DNA of 64,000 nt from Lutraria lutraria (Eukaryota > Mollusca > Bivalvia > Venerida > Mactridae), in NCBI GenBank assembly GCA_964023205.1, contig OZ026835.1, positions 13,040,414-13,104,413 of the forward strand. Reading direction: 5' to 3'. Positions within the stretch are counted from its first letter, which is position 1, and each line of letters starts with the position of its first letter. A model generated the notes under the pieces. That model did no database searches, was not told the DNA's origin, and saw only the letters and a program-made list of their open reading frames with translations. Position numbers and translations under genes: made by a program. This document shows, piece after piece, positions 1 through 12,520 of the stretch.

Positions 1-410
1 GGCAGAAGAATATGGATATAGTAGTGAACAGTTCTGTTCTGGACTTTTTGTACGGACGACGGTTACATCGGATCATGGTTCATAACCAGTATGGCTGTTA
101 AACATATAAATATATGTCGGTTCATTTCGTTTACGTCATTTTTGAAGTACATTTTGTTAATATAAATATGTGTATTTGTTTCGATGGAATATGCGTAACT
201 AAAATTATGAGGGCGGGTCAAAACGACCCACATAAAGAACGGCCGGTGTAGCATAACATTTTGACCCCGTGAATGAACTATTAAAAGTACTGTACGTGTC
301 TAGAAAATCACAGGGAAAGAGTGGGGTGTGTGTGATGGCACTATAAAGAACCAGGAAAGGGTATTCGAAAGAAGAGTAGGATTATAAATGCCCGGTTCTC
401 CTGTATATTA

Positions 411-439
411 CCCCCCCCCCTCCCTCTCTCTCTCTCTCT
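411..439. repeat. Poly-C / (TC)n microsatellite
   Basis: Ten consecutive C followed by CT-rich dinucleotide repeats. Simple sequence with no other function visible. Confidence 0.9.
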
Positions 440-1458
440 GACAAATTGCATGAAACATTGAAAAAAAAACATCATCCAAAACTGAAACAAGAGTTCTGCG
501 ACATACTAATTACTGAGAATGCATGGTGACAAGATTGAGAATTTTTTAAAGTTTATCCGGTGAGGCTTAGACAGCTAACTTAAAATGGACAAGCCTCCGG
601 ATAAACTCAAGTTCTCCGTTTCGGCGCCAACCATATATGTATTCGATTTATCCTGTTCCAATAATAAAAAAGTCCTAATTAAAAGTCCATTTAAGCAGGT
701 ATAGTTTTATCAACCTAAATACAACTACCGGATTTAAGTGGATTTAAAAACGCTTGTAGTGCATCATATGACGCTACATGTACAGTAAATAATTCCATGC
801 AATCGTTATGATGTTTTGAATGACAAGTCAATAAAATACGTTAATTTGTATAATAACAGTGTCTCATTTTAATGATATGAAAACAACACAATAATGACCT
901 ACTGACAGTAGTTTATCAGCTGGTCACTACTTTATTATGTCTAAAATTATAAAGTCTAAGTATAAATTAAATTATAATCATAGAAAAGGGAGAGTACTAG
1001 TTAGCAATATTACCTCCCTTTATGATACAAAGTCAAATATAACTGACCCAGGCCCAATTTATTAGGAACAATTACCTCTAACTTATGTTCATAGACATTC
1101 ACTAGTATTTTGTATTATGGTTCGTTAATTATCCTTAATTGAATACTCATTGTTTGATTAACAACCAAGCTAAAATATTAATTTTATTTTTGTCTTATAA
1201 CTTTGTTTTGATAAAAGCATAGGGATCTCAAATAATTTGGACCAAAATGCCAAATAAATCGATATGAAATCTCATATAGACAAGAGCAAAACAAAGGGTG
1301 TTAAGGACGACAAAATGTATAGGCTGTGTTACATAGTGTTTTACGAGAGCTACGCACCTGCTGGACTTATATTCTCATATTCGTACAGTCGATCTCTGAT
1401 GTTTGTCTAGAGTTTTATTTATCGTTAAAAATTGACACCAGGATTGATCAAATTTAAC

Positions 1459-1575
1459 ATTGATCAATATTCAACGACTTTCTTTATCAAAATTTAACGT
1501 TGAAAACCTTTCAGGGTCAATTTTCAACGTTGAGAAATGACCCCTGGGGCAGGTCATTTTTCAACGGGGACAACA
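1459..1575. repeat. Cluster of TTCAACG(TTGA) palindromic motifs
   Basis: Four related motifs (TTCAACG, AACGTTGA, TTCAACGTTGA, TTCAACGG) occur within about 110 bp, separated by GGGTCA/TGACCC-like words. It looks like a degenerate short interspersed repeat; the family is not recognised. Confidence 0.45.
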
Positions 1576-2038
1576 TTTTATGCTACACTGGCAGCAATGA
1601 TAAAGCTAAATGACATTTATGTCATGCAAAATTTCACCTGGTCACCATAGGAAAAGCCGGATAGGTGTAATCAGATTTGGTATTTCTGTCACACGCGTCT
1701 CATAATAGGTCACACATCTGTTCAGAATGAGTGACTCCTAGCTTACTACGCCAGGGACACTGATCAGCAACACGTATACTATATAGAGTAAGAACGATGA
1801 CGTTGATTTCGCTTATTAAATACAACATTGAAGGATAAATTCATTTACAATCATCGAACATACAATGGCATCATTGTTAAAATTAATGTACATACAATGT
1901 ATGTTTCATAAGTAGGATAAACAGACGTTTTCAGAACTGTTGCAATAGTTTATACTAATATTTATTAAATAACTATTTATTATCAGCCTTGTAACTTGTT
2001 TACTGTCTGGCGTAATAATGCAGTGGCATTTCCAATAC

Positions 2039-2101
2039 GCGGGCCAATATCTATATCATTTTCCGGCCCGGGGCCGAAAAGTGATATAGATATTGGCCCG
2101 C
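2039..2101. repeat. Hairpin, 20-bp perfect arms
   Basis: Arm 2039-2058 is the exact reverse complement of 2082-2101 (GCGGGCCAATATCTATATCA). The loop is itself GC-rich and nearly palindromic (TTTTCCGGCCCGGGGCCGAAAA). The TGATATAGAT motif recurs at about 2143, so this is probably part of a larger decayed foldback repeat. Confidence 0.8.
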
Positions 2102-2267
2102 ATTTTAAGCAATTTGATTGGCTGCTAGAGCAGGGCCAAAAAGTGATATAGATCTTAGCTGAAATGGTGGCCATCTTGTGTAAGCAATTAACTATTCATG
2201 TGGTTTCCAAACATTTAAAATGAAACTGATTCAGATAATAAAGTTATTGCGCTCTAATAAAATTGTC

Positions 2268-2375
2268 AATAAATAAGTGATTTGATATAGGCCCTAGCTG
2301 TTTTTGTCCTCGGGACTGTCGTATTCGACAGCCCTCTGACAAATAACTGGGCCTATATCAAATCACTGATTTATT
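2268..2375. mobile_element. Short foldback element with nested hairpin
   Basis: Two 27-bp arms (2268-2294 and 2349-2375) are inverted copies differing at one position. Between them lies a second hairpin, CTGTCG-TATT-CGACAG flanked by GGG/CCC. No coding capacity. The arrangement fits a miniature foldback transposon; I saw no clear target duplication. Confidence 0.7.
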
Positions 2376-4515
2376 AACATATAGTACATTAATATAAGAA
2401 GTTAAGTGTGCTGATTAAGTCATTCAGTCAGATATCCTTTGAAATGAACATTCTGAAAGTTATAATAGTAATTGGCACTCATTTTCGCATGCTTAAAGCA
2501 TCGAACTTATTGGAACTGGTGTAAAGCATTCGCTGTTAGTATGTATCAACACGTGTGCAAGAAACTGTAGCAATCAGTTGAGATGATCTTTTATAATCAG
2601 GCTTGACAAATGACCATGTTTTGGGTTAGGTTACTAAATAAATTAGTGAAGTGTTGTCATCTGTTTAGTCATACTTTTGATTTCCAGTAAGATAGGCGCT
2701 CGACTGGGTAACTGAAAACCAAATTTTTTTTCTGACCTTGTAGAGCAATTCAATCAAAACTCACTGTATGCTGGTCTGGTGAATCAACATCAGTTGCCTA
2801 GCTACTAGTACTTGAGGAAAGCACAATACTGTAATCTGTTGATCAGATCAGGGACACTATATTATTATCTTGAGTCCCAGTTCAGAAGTAGAGGTGTTTT
2901 CAATTGGAGTTGCATTTAGATTTTCCCCCTTTCCATTCAAGTAACATTTTCTTTCGTTTTATTTGATAACATTTGTAGATCATAATACTTATAACACTTA
3001 TATGAAGCATTAAATGTATACAGTGAAACCTCTCTATGAGGACAATGGTGACCTTATATAACCCATATTTTAACCCAACTTTAAAACACTAGTATAAATA
3101 TAAACTGGGACTAATACCAAAGGGATTCAGCACATAAATTTTGACCCCAAAAAATTACCTTACACTATATATATTGTCAATAAATATAATGTAGGATGAT
3201 TTTTTTGGTCAACATTTATGTGCCGAATCCCTTTGACTAATACAGGCCATACCCTTCATACAAAGAAAGAAAATAACAACAAAAGTCATTATGTAAGTTC
3301 ATTTTATCAGATCATGATTTTAACAAGACCCAAAACTTAGGTCAATTCAAAACAAGTTTGCATTGAAATAAAAAAAATAAACTCATTTACAAGATGGGCC
3401 AAATGGAACCAACAGAAATTGATAATGAAGTTATTATATTCATAATACAAGAAACAATAAGTTCACAAAAGCAATATGTACAAGCACCATATTTAAATCA
3501 TTGAAGTGTATAAAGCTATATCTGACAAGAAATGCTACATAAATTTCAGATACAGAATCACCTTGTTTTCATGACTGTAAAGAAATTTAACAAAAAGTGA
3601 TCTCTTTAATTTAAAACTCTTCACAGTTATTACAACAAGATTGTTGCAAGTTAACAGAATGGTTGATTTTAATTCATGAGTTATCTCCCTTCCATTTCTA
3701 TTTAAAATTTCTTATTAAAATTTAAAGGACACTTCCAATATTCATCATTTAAATTTAAGAACTTGGATATGATTCTAATCACATATAAACAATTATTCTG
3801 CCAAAGATAAGACAGCCATATATAGCTCTATACCCTTTAATCAACACTAAGGTCTTGTAAGCAAATGAGTGTATGAAGCTAAAAACAACGATGATAATCC
3901 ATTTTATGGTAGAAACTAGTTTATCAAACTTGGGTGAATAAAATTGTGCAAGGACTATTAATGATAGTGTAGATAATACTAACAGAAACAAGATCTTTAG
4001 AAGGACACTAATTTGAAGTCACTATTAATTTCATTTAAAAAATGTATAAATATGTGAAAATATTTACAAAATTTTCTACTATTTTCAAGGGCCATGATGG
4101 AAATACAGGTATTTAACTCTTTTTTTCAGTTATTCTTGATATACAATGTTGTTTGACATGTCTTTTCATAAATTAATACATTGTTATTGTAACCTGTTAT
4201 ATTTATGTTTTATTGGTGTATGCCATGTTAACACTTTGTATATTGAAATTAATCCATACATTTATCTACTACTGTCTTAACAATTAAACAAGTACATGTA
4301 GAATATTCTCATTTTATAACCAAATTCAGAATGTCCAGCAGTCCTGCATTCTTAAGCATACAAATTATTGAAGTTTCTATAAACAGCACATGAATCAATC
4401 ATTTATGAAAAAGATTCAAACCACTATCAATATTCAATAACCACTGATGATTCTCGTTGAGCACTCAGTGTGTATCAATCATTACATGAATGTTATACTG
4501 AATGCAAGAAATCAA
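2376..4515. other. Intergenic and probable TDRKH 3' flank
   Basis: No coding segment seen apart from the MITE at 3118-3235. The part nearest 4515 probably contains the 3' UTR of the minus-strand TDRKH gene; TTTATT (AATAAA on the minus strand) occurs several times, so the poly(A) site cannot be fixed by eye. Confidence 0.5.
3118..3235. mobile_element. hAT-like MITE, 118 bp, 8-bp TSD
   Basis: The terminal inverted repeats begin CAAAGGGATTC and continue with GCACATAA, at one end 3118 onward and inverted up to 3235. The element is flanked by an exact 8-bp duplication ACTAATAC at 3110-3117 and 3236-3243. A CA-starting inverted repeat with 8-bp duplications is the hAT pattern. It is non-coding and needs a transposase in trans. 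Confidence 0.8.
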
Positions 4516-7500
4516 TCAGGTGTTAGGTACTGCATAGCCAGCTTTGATCAATTCTTCATTTATATTTACATCCTGTAATAAAAGATATAATTATCACTTA
4601 GATCTCAATATAATTATTTAGCAAATAAATATGGTATAACAATGTACATTAATTTTAAGCATTATAGTTTACTTCTAAACAAAAAAGAAAAGAACCAAGT
4701 TAACATTTGCAAAAACATTTACTGAGGAATTCTTGCAATAATTTTTATCTAAAACAACATATAACCTTTAATTCACTCTGATTCTAGAATACTGGTACTA
4801 GTCAATTAGTCCTAAATGTTACAAGATTGGAATAACTTATCACGAGGGGCAGTCATTAAGTTTGGATATAGATGTTGTGATCATAAAAGTAATTGCAAGA
4901 CTTTTAAATAATCTGATCTTATTGAATTTATTTAAGATATAAATGCTATTAATTGAGATACATTTTCTCAATATTAAATTACATTCATTGTATTAGTTAC
5001 ATAAATTATCAAACAATTGAAAGTTTGCTCATTCAAATAATTACACTAAAATTCTATCAATTTAGGCTGAAATTGCTAAAAATTTATGCAAATTTGTCAT
5101 GAGTTTGTAATGTTTTACTTTTATACTAACCCCATTGCCATTTGTATCAACCAGTTCAAGGTGTGGAATGGTACCAGTAAATTGTTTTGCATGAGCTACA
5201 ATAACTTTCCATTTGGCACAATGAGTTAATGTTTCAAACTTATCAAAAGCGTCTTCAGACCATTCTCCTGAAAATTCAGTGACAAAACCAGGTGTCAGAC
5301 TTGTAATGAAGAATTTACATTTGATTATAAAATGTACTCATTAGACAAAAAATCTTGGAACAGTGCATAAATATGCAAAAATCGATTTATGAGAGGATTT
5401 CAACATAACTAGCTTTGTTGATTTATTTTTTCTCTGTGTAAAAAACATGTATATTTTGAATCTGTACACAATACATTCATATACAGTCATATCTGTGAAC
5501 AAAGGCCACCCTTAGGAAAGACAAAATGTGGTCTTTATTGATAGAAGGCCATCTGGAGGTCATTATGTTTTAAATAATCAATGAAGTTTTCTTTAAGAAA
5601 AATGGCCTATTCATAGGGTGGCTTTTATTCTGATGTGACTAATTCACAGGCTTGACTGCAATTGCATATACACCTTAAAATATATTGCAACATAGTATTT
5701 CGTGTCATATTTTAATGAAGACAATAAATCATAAAAGTGATAACTAATTCTCACATGAACATTCCCCAATCACACATACATATAAATAGATATTATACTG
5801 ACCATTAGGTTTTACTCCTGATAAACAACATTCTATGGCTTGAAAAGGTAAAGTTAAAAATTCTTCCCTGAAACACAAGAGATATAAACATCCTATAAAT
5901 AGACAGCAAGACATTATTCACAACATATTGTAGATAAAGACTTTTGATGGAAATAACTTATCAGATGTTAACTTCATTTCTATCATACCTGACTTCTTAC
6001 AGTCAAGTTCTTTCAAAACAGAATAAGTTAAATACAAGGAAAACATCCCTTGCTCAGCAATTTCTTTTCACTCATAGTCTCATGCAACAAGACAATAACA
6101 GATAAATAACTAAAGAATTATTGTAGCTAATTTTTTACTGAAATGTTTAGTTTAATTACATTTTCTCCAACAATGTTCTGTACATTGTTTTCATATGGTC
6201 TATTCAAATATTGTAGTATTAAATCCAATTAATCCAAGTTTAAATATAATCTCCTATAATTAAATTTAGATTTTGTTTTGGTTTCAAATTCTGACAAATT
6301 TTCTGTACGGCCTAGTAAAAAAAACTGGTTTTATAATAATGTCAAATATTTTTTTAAGTTTATACTTACTTAATGTGCCTAGCACATGAACACTCAATAA
6401 AAGCGCTGTCTCCATAATCTACATAGAACACATCTAACTTGGAATCATTCACCTCCATTACTTTTGCACGATACCAAGTATTGTCATTTTCAAATGGAGC
6501 AGCAATAACGTCTCCTTTCTTCACAGATGTGATCTTCAATTTCTATAATATCAAAACATAGTCACTTTCATTCAGTATGAGTGTTAACACACAGTATTCT
6601 GAAATGAATGTAGAATATGCAAAATACATCAAATATGTTATGTCAAGTTGTCATCAAGAAAAACCTAAAATATTACTTTAAAAATGATAAGATTTTCAAA
6701 GTCTTTTGATACTGGTATCAACAGCGCCTTGACCTCTTTCCTGTGAATTTCTATACACAGTACTTTGCTCTAAAGCTTAAATGAGGACAAAGCGTTACTG
6801 AGAAATTCTAAAAGTGAAGCAGACAATCAAACACTCGACGACTGATTACTCCACTATCACAACCGTCATTTCTTACATTCCTTAATATTCAATAAAACTA
6901 CAGAATTTTTGGTCAGAAAATACAAAACCTTGATTAATTCAATACATATTGATAATTATCAACAATTCATGAAATATTTATGGATCAGAGCTAAAAATGA
7001 TCATCTCTCAGGGTCTTAATCAAAGATCTATTGTATTCTGACAAAATACTCAACAATCTTACCTGTCCTTCATTCTCGTAGAAACAAGTCATTTGCTGCG
7101 ACAGACGATCTAGTTGTAATGCCATTGGTCCAATTGTTTGTACCCAAAAATGTTCCATATCAGCAATGGCAGACACATAAACATCAACAAATGTACGCTC
7201 CTTAGGGAATGTTAGATACAAATAAGGATCACCCGAGGTCTCCTTGTCCCAATCTTCAGATCCTAGAAGATAGTGATAAGTAAATCATAGAATTACAGAT
7301 ACATGTACAGAGTTACTTTGTCTTCAAAATCTATTTTATAACAATTATATCAGCACTTTCAATAGAAAATCTTCCAAGGACACAACAGAACAAATTTTAA
7401 CCAGACAAGATTCAAATTGTTGACATTTTTATGTGTTCAATAAGCACATATGACCCTGGTGACAGCTCGAATTAACCTCGTATAGATGGACAGACAGGGC

Positions 7501-10500
7501 AATCACTATATGCTCATAAACCAAGTTCCTTTTTATGCAATAATACTTATAAAAGTTCTTTTTCTCCTTTCGTGAATACAACCTAACCAAAGTTTTCACC
7601 AAATCTAAATTTCAAAATATTTTAAAAGAAATCCACATCAGGGTATGAATTGTGTTCTTTGGATTGAAATTAAGACTTTTTATCAGAAGCTTTAGCAGAT
7701 AAATCTACATTGTAGCCTATACAATCTCAAGAGCAATGCTAGTACAACTCAGTATATGTACATGTAAAGCAATGAAGTACAGTGCAACCTATCCAAAGCA
7801 ACACCTCTTAGCTGAAGCCAAGTTATGTTGTTGTTGAGAGTTTGTTGCTCTAGACAGGTTTAATTAATAGTTAAATGGGACAGTGAGGAAAAAATCTTGC
7901 TGTTGTTGAAGAGAGGTTGTTGCTCAAGAGAGGGCCACTCTGAAGAGATTGTACTGTTGTCATCAAGACAAATCAACCCGAACTATACAATAAGTCAGGT
8001 AACATAAAACTACCTGTACCACTATCACCACATTGATTCTGAACATGACTCTGAGGTTTGATCTGTTTATCATCTGATTGTATCCTAGGCTCTCTTTTTT
8101 CTCTGTTAGCTGCAGACACAGCCATCTCAGCTCGTAGTTTATCCTCTTCTTCCACCTTTTCTTGTAATAATGTCTGAAAACAATCACAAATTACAAGATG
8201 CCATAATGCTCACAAGTCATTAGTTGGATTTTAACAAACTGTCCACGCTGAATAATTACATGGTTGCTTGATGCTTTCATTTATAGCTTCATACCATAGT
8301 TGATATCAATGGTCAATTATATGGTAAGTTAAATACATGGGCATTAGTCAACTGGTATAACTAAAATTGTTGTATAATTTACAAAAGTTATTGAATCTGA
8401 CCAAAGCTAAAAATAAATGCATACATTGACCATGGAATTATGCAGCTTTGACAGATTAATAAAACTGCATTATACCTACCAGTACCTCGATTACAAAACA
8501 TTTGAATCAAAACTGATATATTTATTATTTTTGAGAATTCTGTATTGTAAATCCAATCAATCATCCACAATAAAAAAAAAATTGCTTCACAATATACAGG
8601 TACATTTAAACAATAAAGTTAGAAACAGAGTACTCATTTTCCCTCAGATACATTCTTTTTATTTTATTGTTATGGATACAGTGTAAATAGGTATAACTAA
8701 TCTATTCAGGACTTATTAAGGAAGTCCCTACAATTGGGTTTTACTATACCTTGGCAAATAGAATTTGGTCTTTTGTTCCAGTAAGTGTTATAAGATGTAA
8801 CATGTTTGGATTTCCTCGGGACCTGTCTATGTATATCTTACATTTCGATGTTCTTGATAACTGGCGTACAGACTCACCTCCTCTACCTTAAATGTATGAA
8901 CAGTTTAATTATACAGCAAAAAATGAGTGTGTTTTTTTCAAATGTGTTTATTTTCAGAGATTTTCGGGTGAATGAAATGTCTAAATTCTTCAGTGCTCAT
9001 AGTTTACAGTAATGGAAGTCTATATAAAGAAAGTCTGTAAGATGACACAGCAGAAAAATTAGGGTAGGTACTAGGTCAGATAACCTGAAACAATTTGTTT
9101 GCCTAATAAAACATGCTACCTTTCCTTCTATGATTTACGCTTCAGACTGTATGAATTGAGAAACCACAGCTAAAGAGAAATATATCTTTGCCTAGTTTAT
9201 ACTTACCTATAATTCTACCTAGTGCATATCTAGGAACTCGGAACTCATCCTGTACAATAACAGGTAAATCAGCGATCATTTCACGAATCAAACATTCTGC
9301 AGACTGTGCATCAACAGCTGATCCACGTATAACCAGCATTCTATCACCTTCATCTTTGTTACCATCTTCCTTGAAGTTCATTCTAACACCAGTACGTTCC
9401 TGTAACTATAACATCAAACACACGTTCAACCATTACTTTCATAGTGATATTTGAGAAAATGGAAAATATATCAGAGAATGAAAACAGTTCAAATTCTCCT
9501 TGCTAAATTCTTTAAAACCAGTCTGTGATTTAAAGCTGTTGGTCCTGAATTAAAGATGAGCATTCAGCAATTCAAAATAAAACTGATGAAAAAATTTAAT
9601 TTAATTTTTCCAATAGCTGTGCAGTATATACTTGGCCTCCCATGTATGTCTTCCCTTAATTACCAGCAGTCAAGTTGATTTGTTGAGCCCATGAGTAGTA
9701 CAAAAGTATCTTAATATTCATGTACATTTTACTTTGGGCTATTATGCGTTACTTACAATAACTGCTGAACAAGCAAGTTAACATAATTTTCAAGACAATG
9801 CCTAGTTCATGATCATAATTATAGACTTACCTGTTTAATGTTGGCTCCTTGTCTTCCTATGATGGATCCTACAACCTTTCTAGGGATGGGAACTTCTATT
9901 ACTGTCTGATGTGTGGTTACTATCGATTGTTTAACTGAGTCTGAATCATCATCTTCTAATTAAAAGCAGAAAATTGGATCACATTCATAAACAAGCACAC
10001 AGAATTCAACTAGGAGTGTAATCAATCAGAAATTAAAACATATCAAAGCTCTAGTTGCATAAACAAAATATTTTAGAATTAATGACTAGCTAAGTTCATG
10101 TTTTGAACAAACAAATCCTCCAGACTATCAAATCTGGATATAAATTAATCTCTGTATAACTTCAAAAAATGTAGCATTGTTTTAAATGTGTATGTACCGG
10201 TACATTTTTATTTCAGTTTCAATATTGTGTAAAATATTGTTTGAAATTCCAACTAGAGCTGTCACAGAGGTGACTACCGTAATACCCCCACCACCGCTTT
10301 GTCACTAATACTGCAATAGTACACTATACGGCTAAGTTCAGGGGGGCATAACTCTGCAATATGCGCATCGCTATGCATGAAAATTGTGTCTTGCACATCT
10401 GCACTTGATGGTGATAACATATACTGAGTTTCATTGCAATAGCTTAAAAATGTGGCAGTAGTTCGCTCCAAAAACTTTATGCGGACTGACGGACCGACCA

Positions 10501-10687
10501 ACGACCGACCAATAGAGTGACTCCAATATACCCCCTCTCAAACTTTGTTTGTGGGGGTATAATAAAAACTGGGATAAATCTCAGTACCATCTCTCCCAGT
10601 TTTCCAGAGAAAGTACAGAAGACCTAATGCAGTAGGTACAGCCACACCTAGGACCACCAGCTTGCTTGTTGTACTTATTTCAATCAT
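4516..10687 (-). CDS. TDRKH: Tudor and KH domain-containing protein (TDRKH/PAPI-like), 10 exons
   Basis: Coding exons, read on the minus strand: 10687-10588, 9955-9831, 9405-9207, 8886-8750, 8173-8014, 7262-7063, 6542-6370, 5867-5803, 5267-5131, 4572-4516. All are bounded by AG/GT and keep phase, giving 450 codons plus TGA. Residues about 10-28 form an N-terminal membrane segment. KH1 (about 52-118) has the loop GSIIGRQGAN; KH2 (about 128-190) has GRIIGRGGES. A charged linker precedes a Tudor domain (core about 308-364, with TWYRAKV and FYVDYGDS). This order is that of TDRKH/PAPI, which sits on the mitochondrial outer membrane, binds methyl-arginine tails of PIWI proteins through Tudor and supports piRNA 3' trimming. 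It is shorter than the vertebrate protein (about 560 aa). Every exon is intact. The start is the only ATG before the membrane segment; a 5' UTR exon upstream is likely but not located. Confidence 0.93.
5484..5658. repeat. Foldback repeat in TDRKH intron
   Basis: The ends are inverted copies: CAGTCAtatCTGTGAA with AAGGCCACCC on the left, and GGGTGGCTTTT with TTCACAGGCTTGACTG on the right. Non-coding, in the intron between the last two long Tudor exons. Resembles common molluscan repeats that begin ACAGTCAAACCTGT. Confidence 0.65.
7779..7957. repeat. Repeat with GTTGTTGCTC motifs in TDRKH intron
   Basis: It starts ACAGTGCAACC and ends with the approximate inverse GATTGTACTGT. GTTGTTG and TTGCTC words recur. 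Similar wording (GAGAGGGAACAG, GTTGTTGTAGAGAGGG) appears at about 14165-14255, suggesting the same family. Confidence 0.5.
10251..10568. mobile_element. Hairpin-start repeat ending GGGGGTATAATAAAAA
   Basis: Begins AACTAGAGCT, then a small hairpin GTCAC-AGAG-GTGAC (10261-10274), then ATACCCCCACC. It ends GTGGGGGTATAATAAAAA. The same plan is seen at 36726-37655. The hairpin end and absence of a target duplication fit Helentron-type non-autonomous repeats, but this is inference. It lies in TDRKH intron 1. Confidence 0.55.
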
Positions 10688-10919
10688 TTTTCTTTATGTG
10701 GTTAACTGAAATACAAGATGTAACATACGTGAAGGTTGAGTTCAGATATTCTACTGTATCACAATCAGATGAAGTCAGTGAACAAAATACAAATTCAAGG
10801 GCAGATAAGTCCAGAGTCTTCAGCTTTTGACCGAGTTTGAACCCTTTATTCACAGCCTTATGCTGACAAACACTTCTCTATAATTTCATAACTCTATTTA
10901 TTGATTGGGGCATTCATTA

Positions 10920-10992
10920 GCCCGATCAGCTCAGTTGGTGGAGCATCTGACTTGTAAGCAGGAGGTTGCCGGTTCGAGGCCCACATCGGGTA
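10920..10992 (+). repeat. tRNA-like SINE head, anticodon-loop TGT
   Basis: The acceptor arms GCCCGAT/ATCGGGT pair, and the D arm GCTC...GAGC and A box (GCTCAGTTGG) are good. The T-stem does not pair (GCCGG against CCCAC) and the anticodon stem has a mismatch. A relative with the same T-stem defect lies at 11524, so this is a tRNA-derived SINE promoter region rather than a working tRNA-Thr gene. Confidence 0.6.
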
Positions 10993-11523
10993 CATTACAA
11001 TGATTTTTCCTTCTTTGTATGGTATCGGTAAAAGGTATCTTCCCAATTTGAAAGTGATCCATTTCCCCAATTTCAAAGGAAAAAAAATCTCAATCTGGCG
11101 CAGAATTTTCTTTTTTCATAAAAAAGCGGTTCCTTTTTAATAAATTCTTGCAACATTCAGACAGAGCTGAAATAAAAACCAACGAGGAGCAGTTGATAAT
11201 ATTTATAAATGTCTTTATTCCCAATTCATCAAAAGATTCCTAATATATGCGTTACATTGTAAAACGCCGAAGATTTTCCCCCAATTTGTCTGGTACTGGT
11301 ACCTTTCCCGATCAGGCAAAAAAATCACTGCATTATTTTCCTCCATCTATTACATTTGGTGCCATGAGTGTCCAACTAGCCTTGGAACTGTAGAGCAAGG
11401 GTGAAACAAATGGCTGGGTTAGTTTAAAGAGCCTGTGGTTGCAGCGATTTATTACTTTGAAAGAAAAGGAGGAATGTAGCGATGTGTTATAGTGTATCTA
11501 TAAATTGGCTGAGATATTAACCA

Positions 11524-11597
11524 GCCCGGTTAGCTCAGTTGGTAGAGCATCTGACTTGCAAGTAGGAGGTTGCAGGTTCTAGCCCCACATCAAATAC
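11524..11597 (+). repeat. tRNA-like SINE head, anticodon-loop TGC
   Basis: Very similar to 10920-10992 through the D arm, anticodon arm and B box, but the 3' acceptor strand (ATCAAAT) no longer pairs with GCCCGGT. A degenerate tRNA-derived repeat, not a functional tRNA-Ala. Confidence 0.6.
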
Positions 11598-12490
11598 ATT
11601 ATTTTCCTCGCCCTCCACTAATTAAACTGAATCGTTTTGTTACGGAGACAGGTTTAACTGCTTGATTTTCAAATATGTTTATTATCTATGTATTGGGGGC
11701 GTATCAGACCAGACATGTCAGGCACCTGTGGTTGCACCCCTATTTTCAGGACAGATAAATCCGGAATACTGGACTACTTCCACCCCTGCTGATTATGCAC
11801 AATGTGCTGCATAACTGGACAAATACTATATACATTACAGAACATAATCAACGAAAGTATAGAAAATAAAGTCACGAATTGGATACTTCGTGTTCAAAAT
11901 ATTTCACGTCATAACAGTCAACCTTGCATTTAACTGTAGAAATGGACTGTGAAATCTACTTTCACTTCAAGTTCAACAAGCATGAGGTATCAGACTTACT
12001 ACCTACTAATATTCAAGCAATTTGTAAAAATTATTATATGACAGCTTATCCAATAAAACATGCACTGCCTTTTCACTAAGAAAACAAGTGAAAACAAATT
12101 ACGGTTACCATTTCATGTTGTTCCGATAGTTTCAAAACAAATTTGACAATAACATTTATGCACATTGCTCTCCCTTGGTAATTGGTTTAAAATCAAGACA
12201 CACCGTCCCGCGCGTCCCGTAACGGCAAAGTGTATTCGTTGGAATTTAACCAATTTTTAAATTAGATATTTTAAATTAAAGATATTTAAAGCTTTAAGAA
12301 GACGTAAATATATTTCATATATCTTATAAGTTTCGAAGTAAGAAGAAAAACACTTTACTACACATGTGTTCAAAATCGTTACTTGCACTCATAATAATAT
12401 TATAAGTTATGAAGTTTAAATTTATACCAGCTCCTATAGGTAATTTTATTCTCCGTTATGAATATTTTGTTTTATAAAATATCTATAAAG

Positions 12491-12520
12491 TCAAGGACTT
12501 ATATACATATAACTCCTTGA
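12491..12520. repeat. Imperfect palindrome TCAAGGACTTATATA...TCCTTGA
   Basis: Shares TCAAGGACTTATATACAT with the perfect 40-nt palindrome at 44735-44774; the right half here is shortened. See the finding on the palindrome pair. Confidence 0.65.

Larger units (their letters stand above)
1..2038. other. Non-coding left edge
   Basis: AT-rich sequence without a convincing coding segment on either strand; the short open frames lack codon structure or splice signals that I can support. It contains a C/T microsatellite and a cluster of TTCAACG motifs, listed separately. Confidence 0.6.

Noticed and set aside
10274..10501. 75-codon minus-strand open frame
   Set aside because: Lies within the hairpin-start repeat in a TDRKH intron; no coding evidence.
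10920..10992. Functional tRNA-Thr gene
   Set aside because: T-stem and part of the anticodon stem do not pair, and a relative 600 bp away shares the same defect, so a SINE head is more likely.
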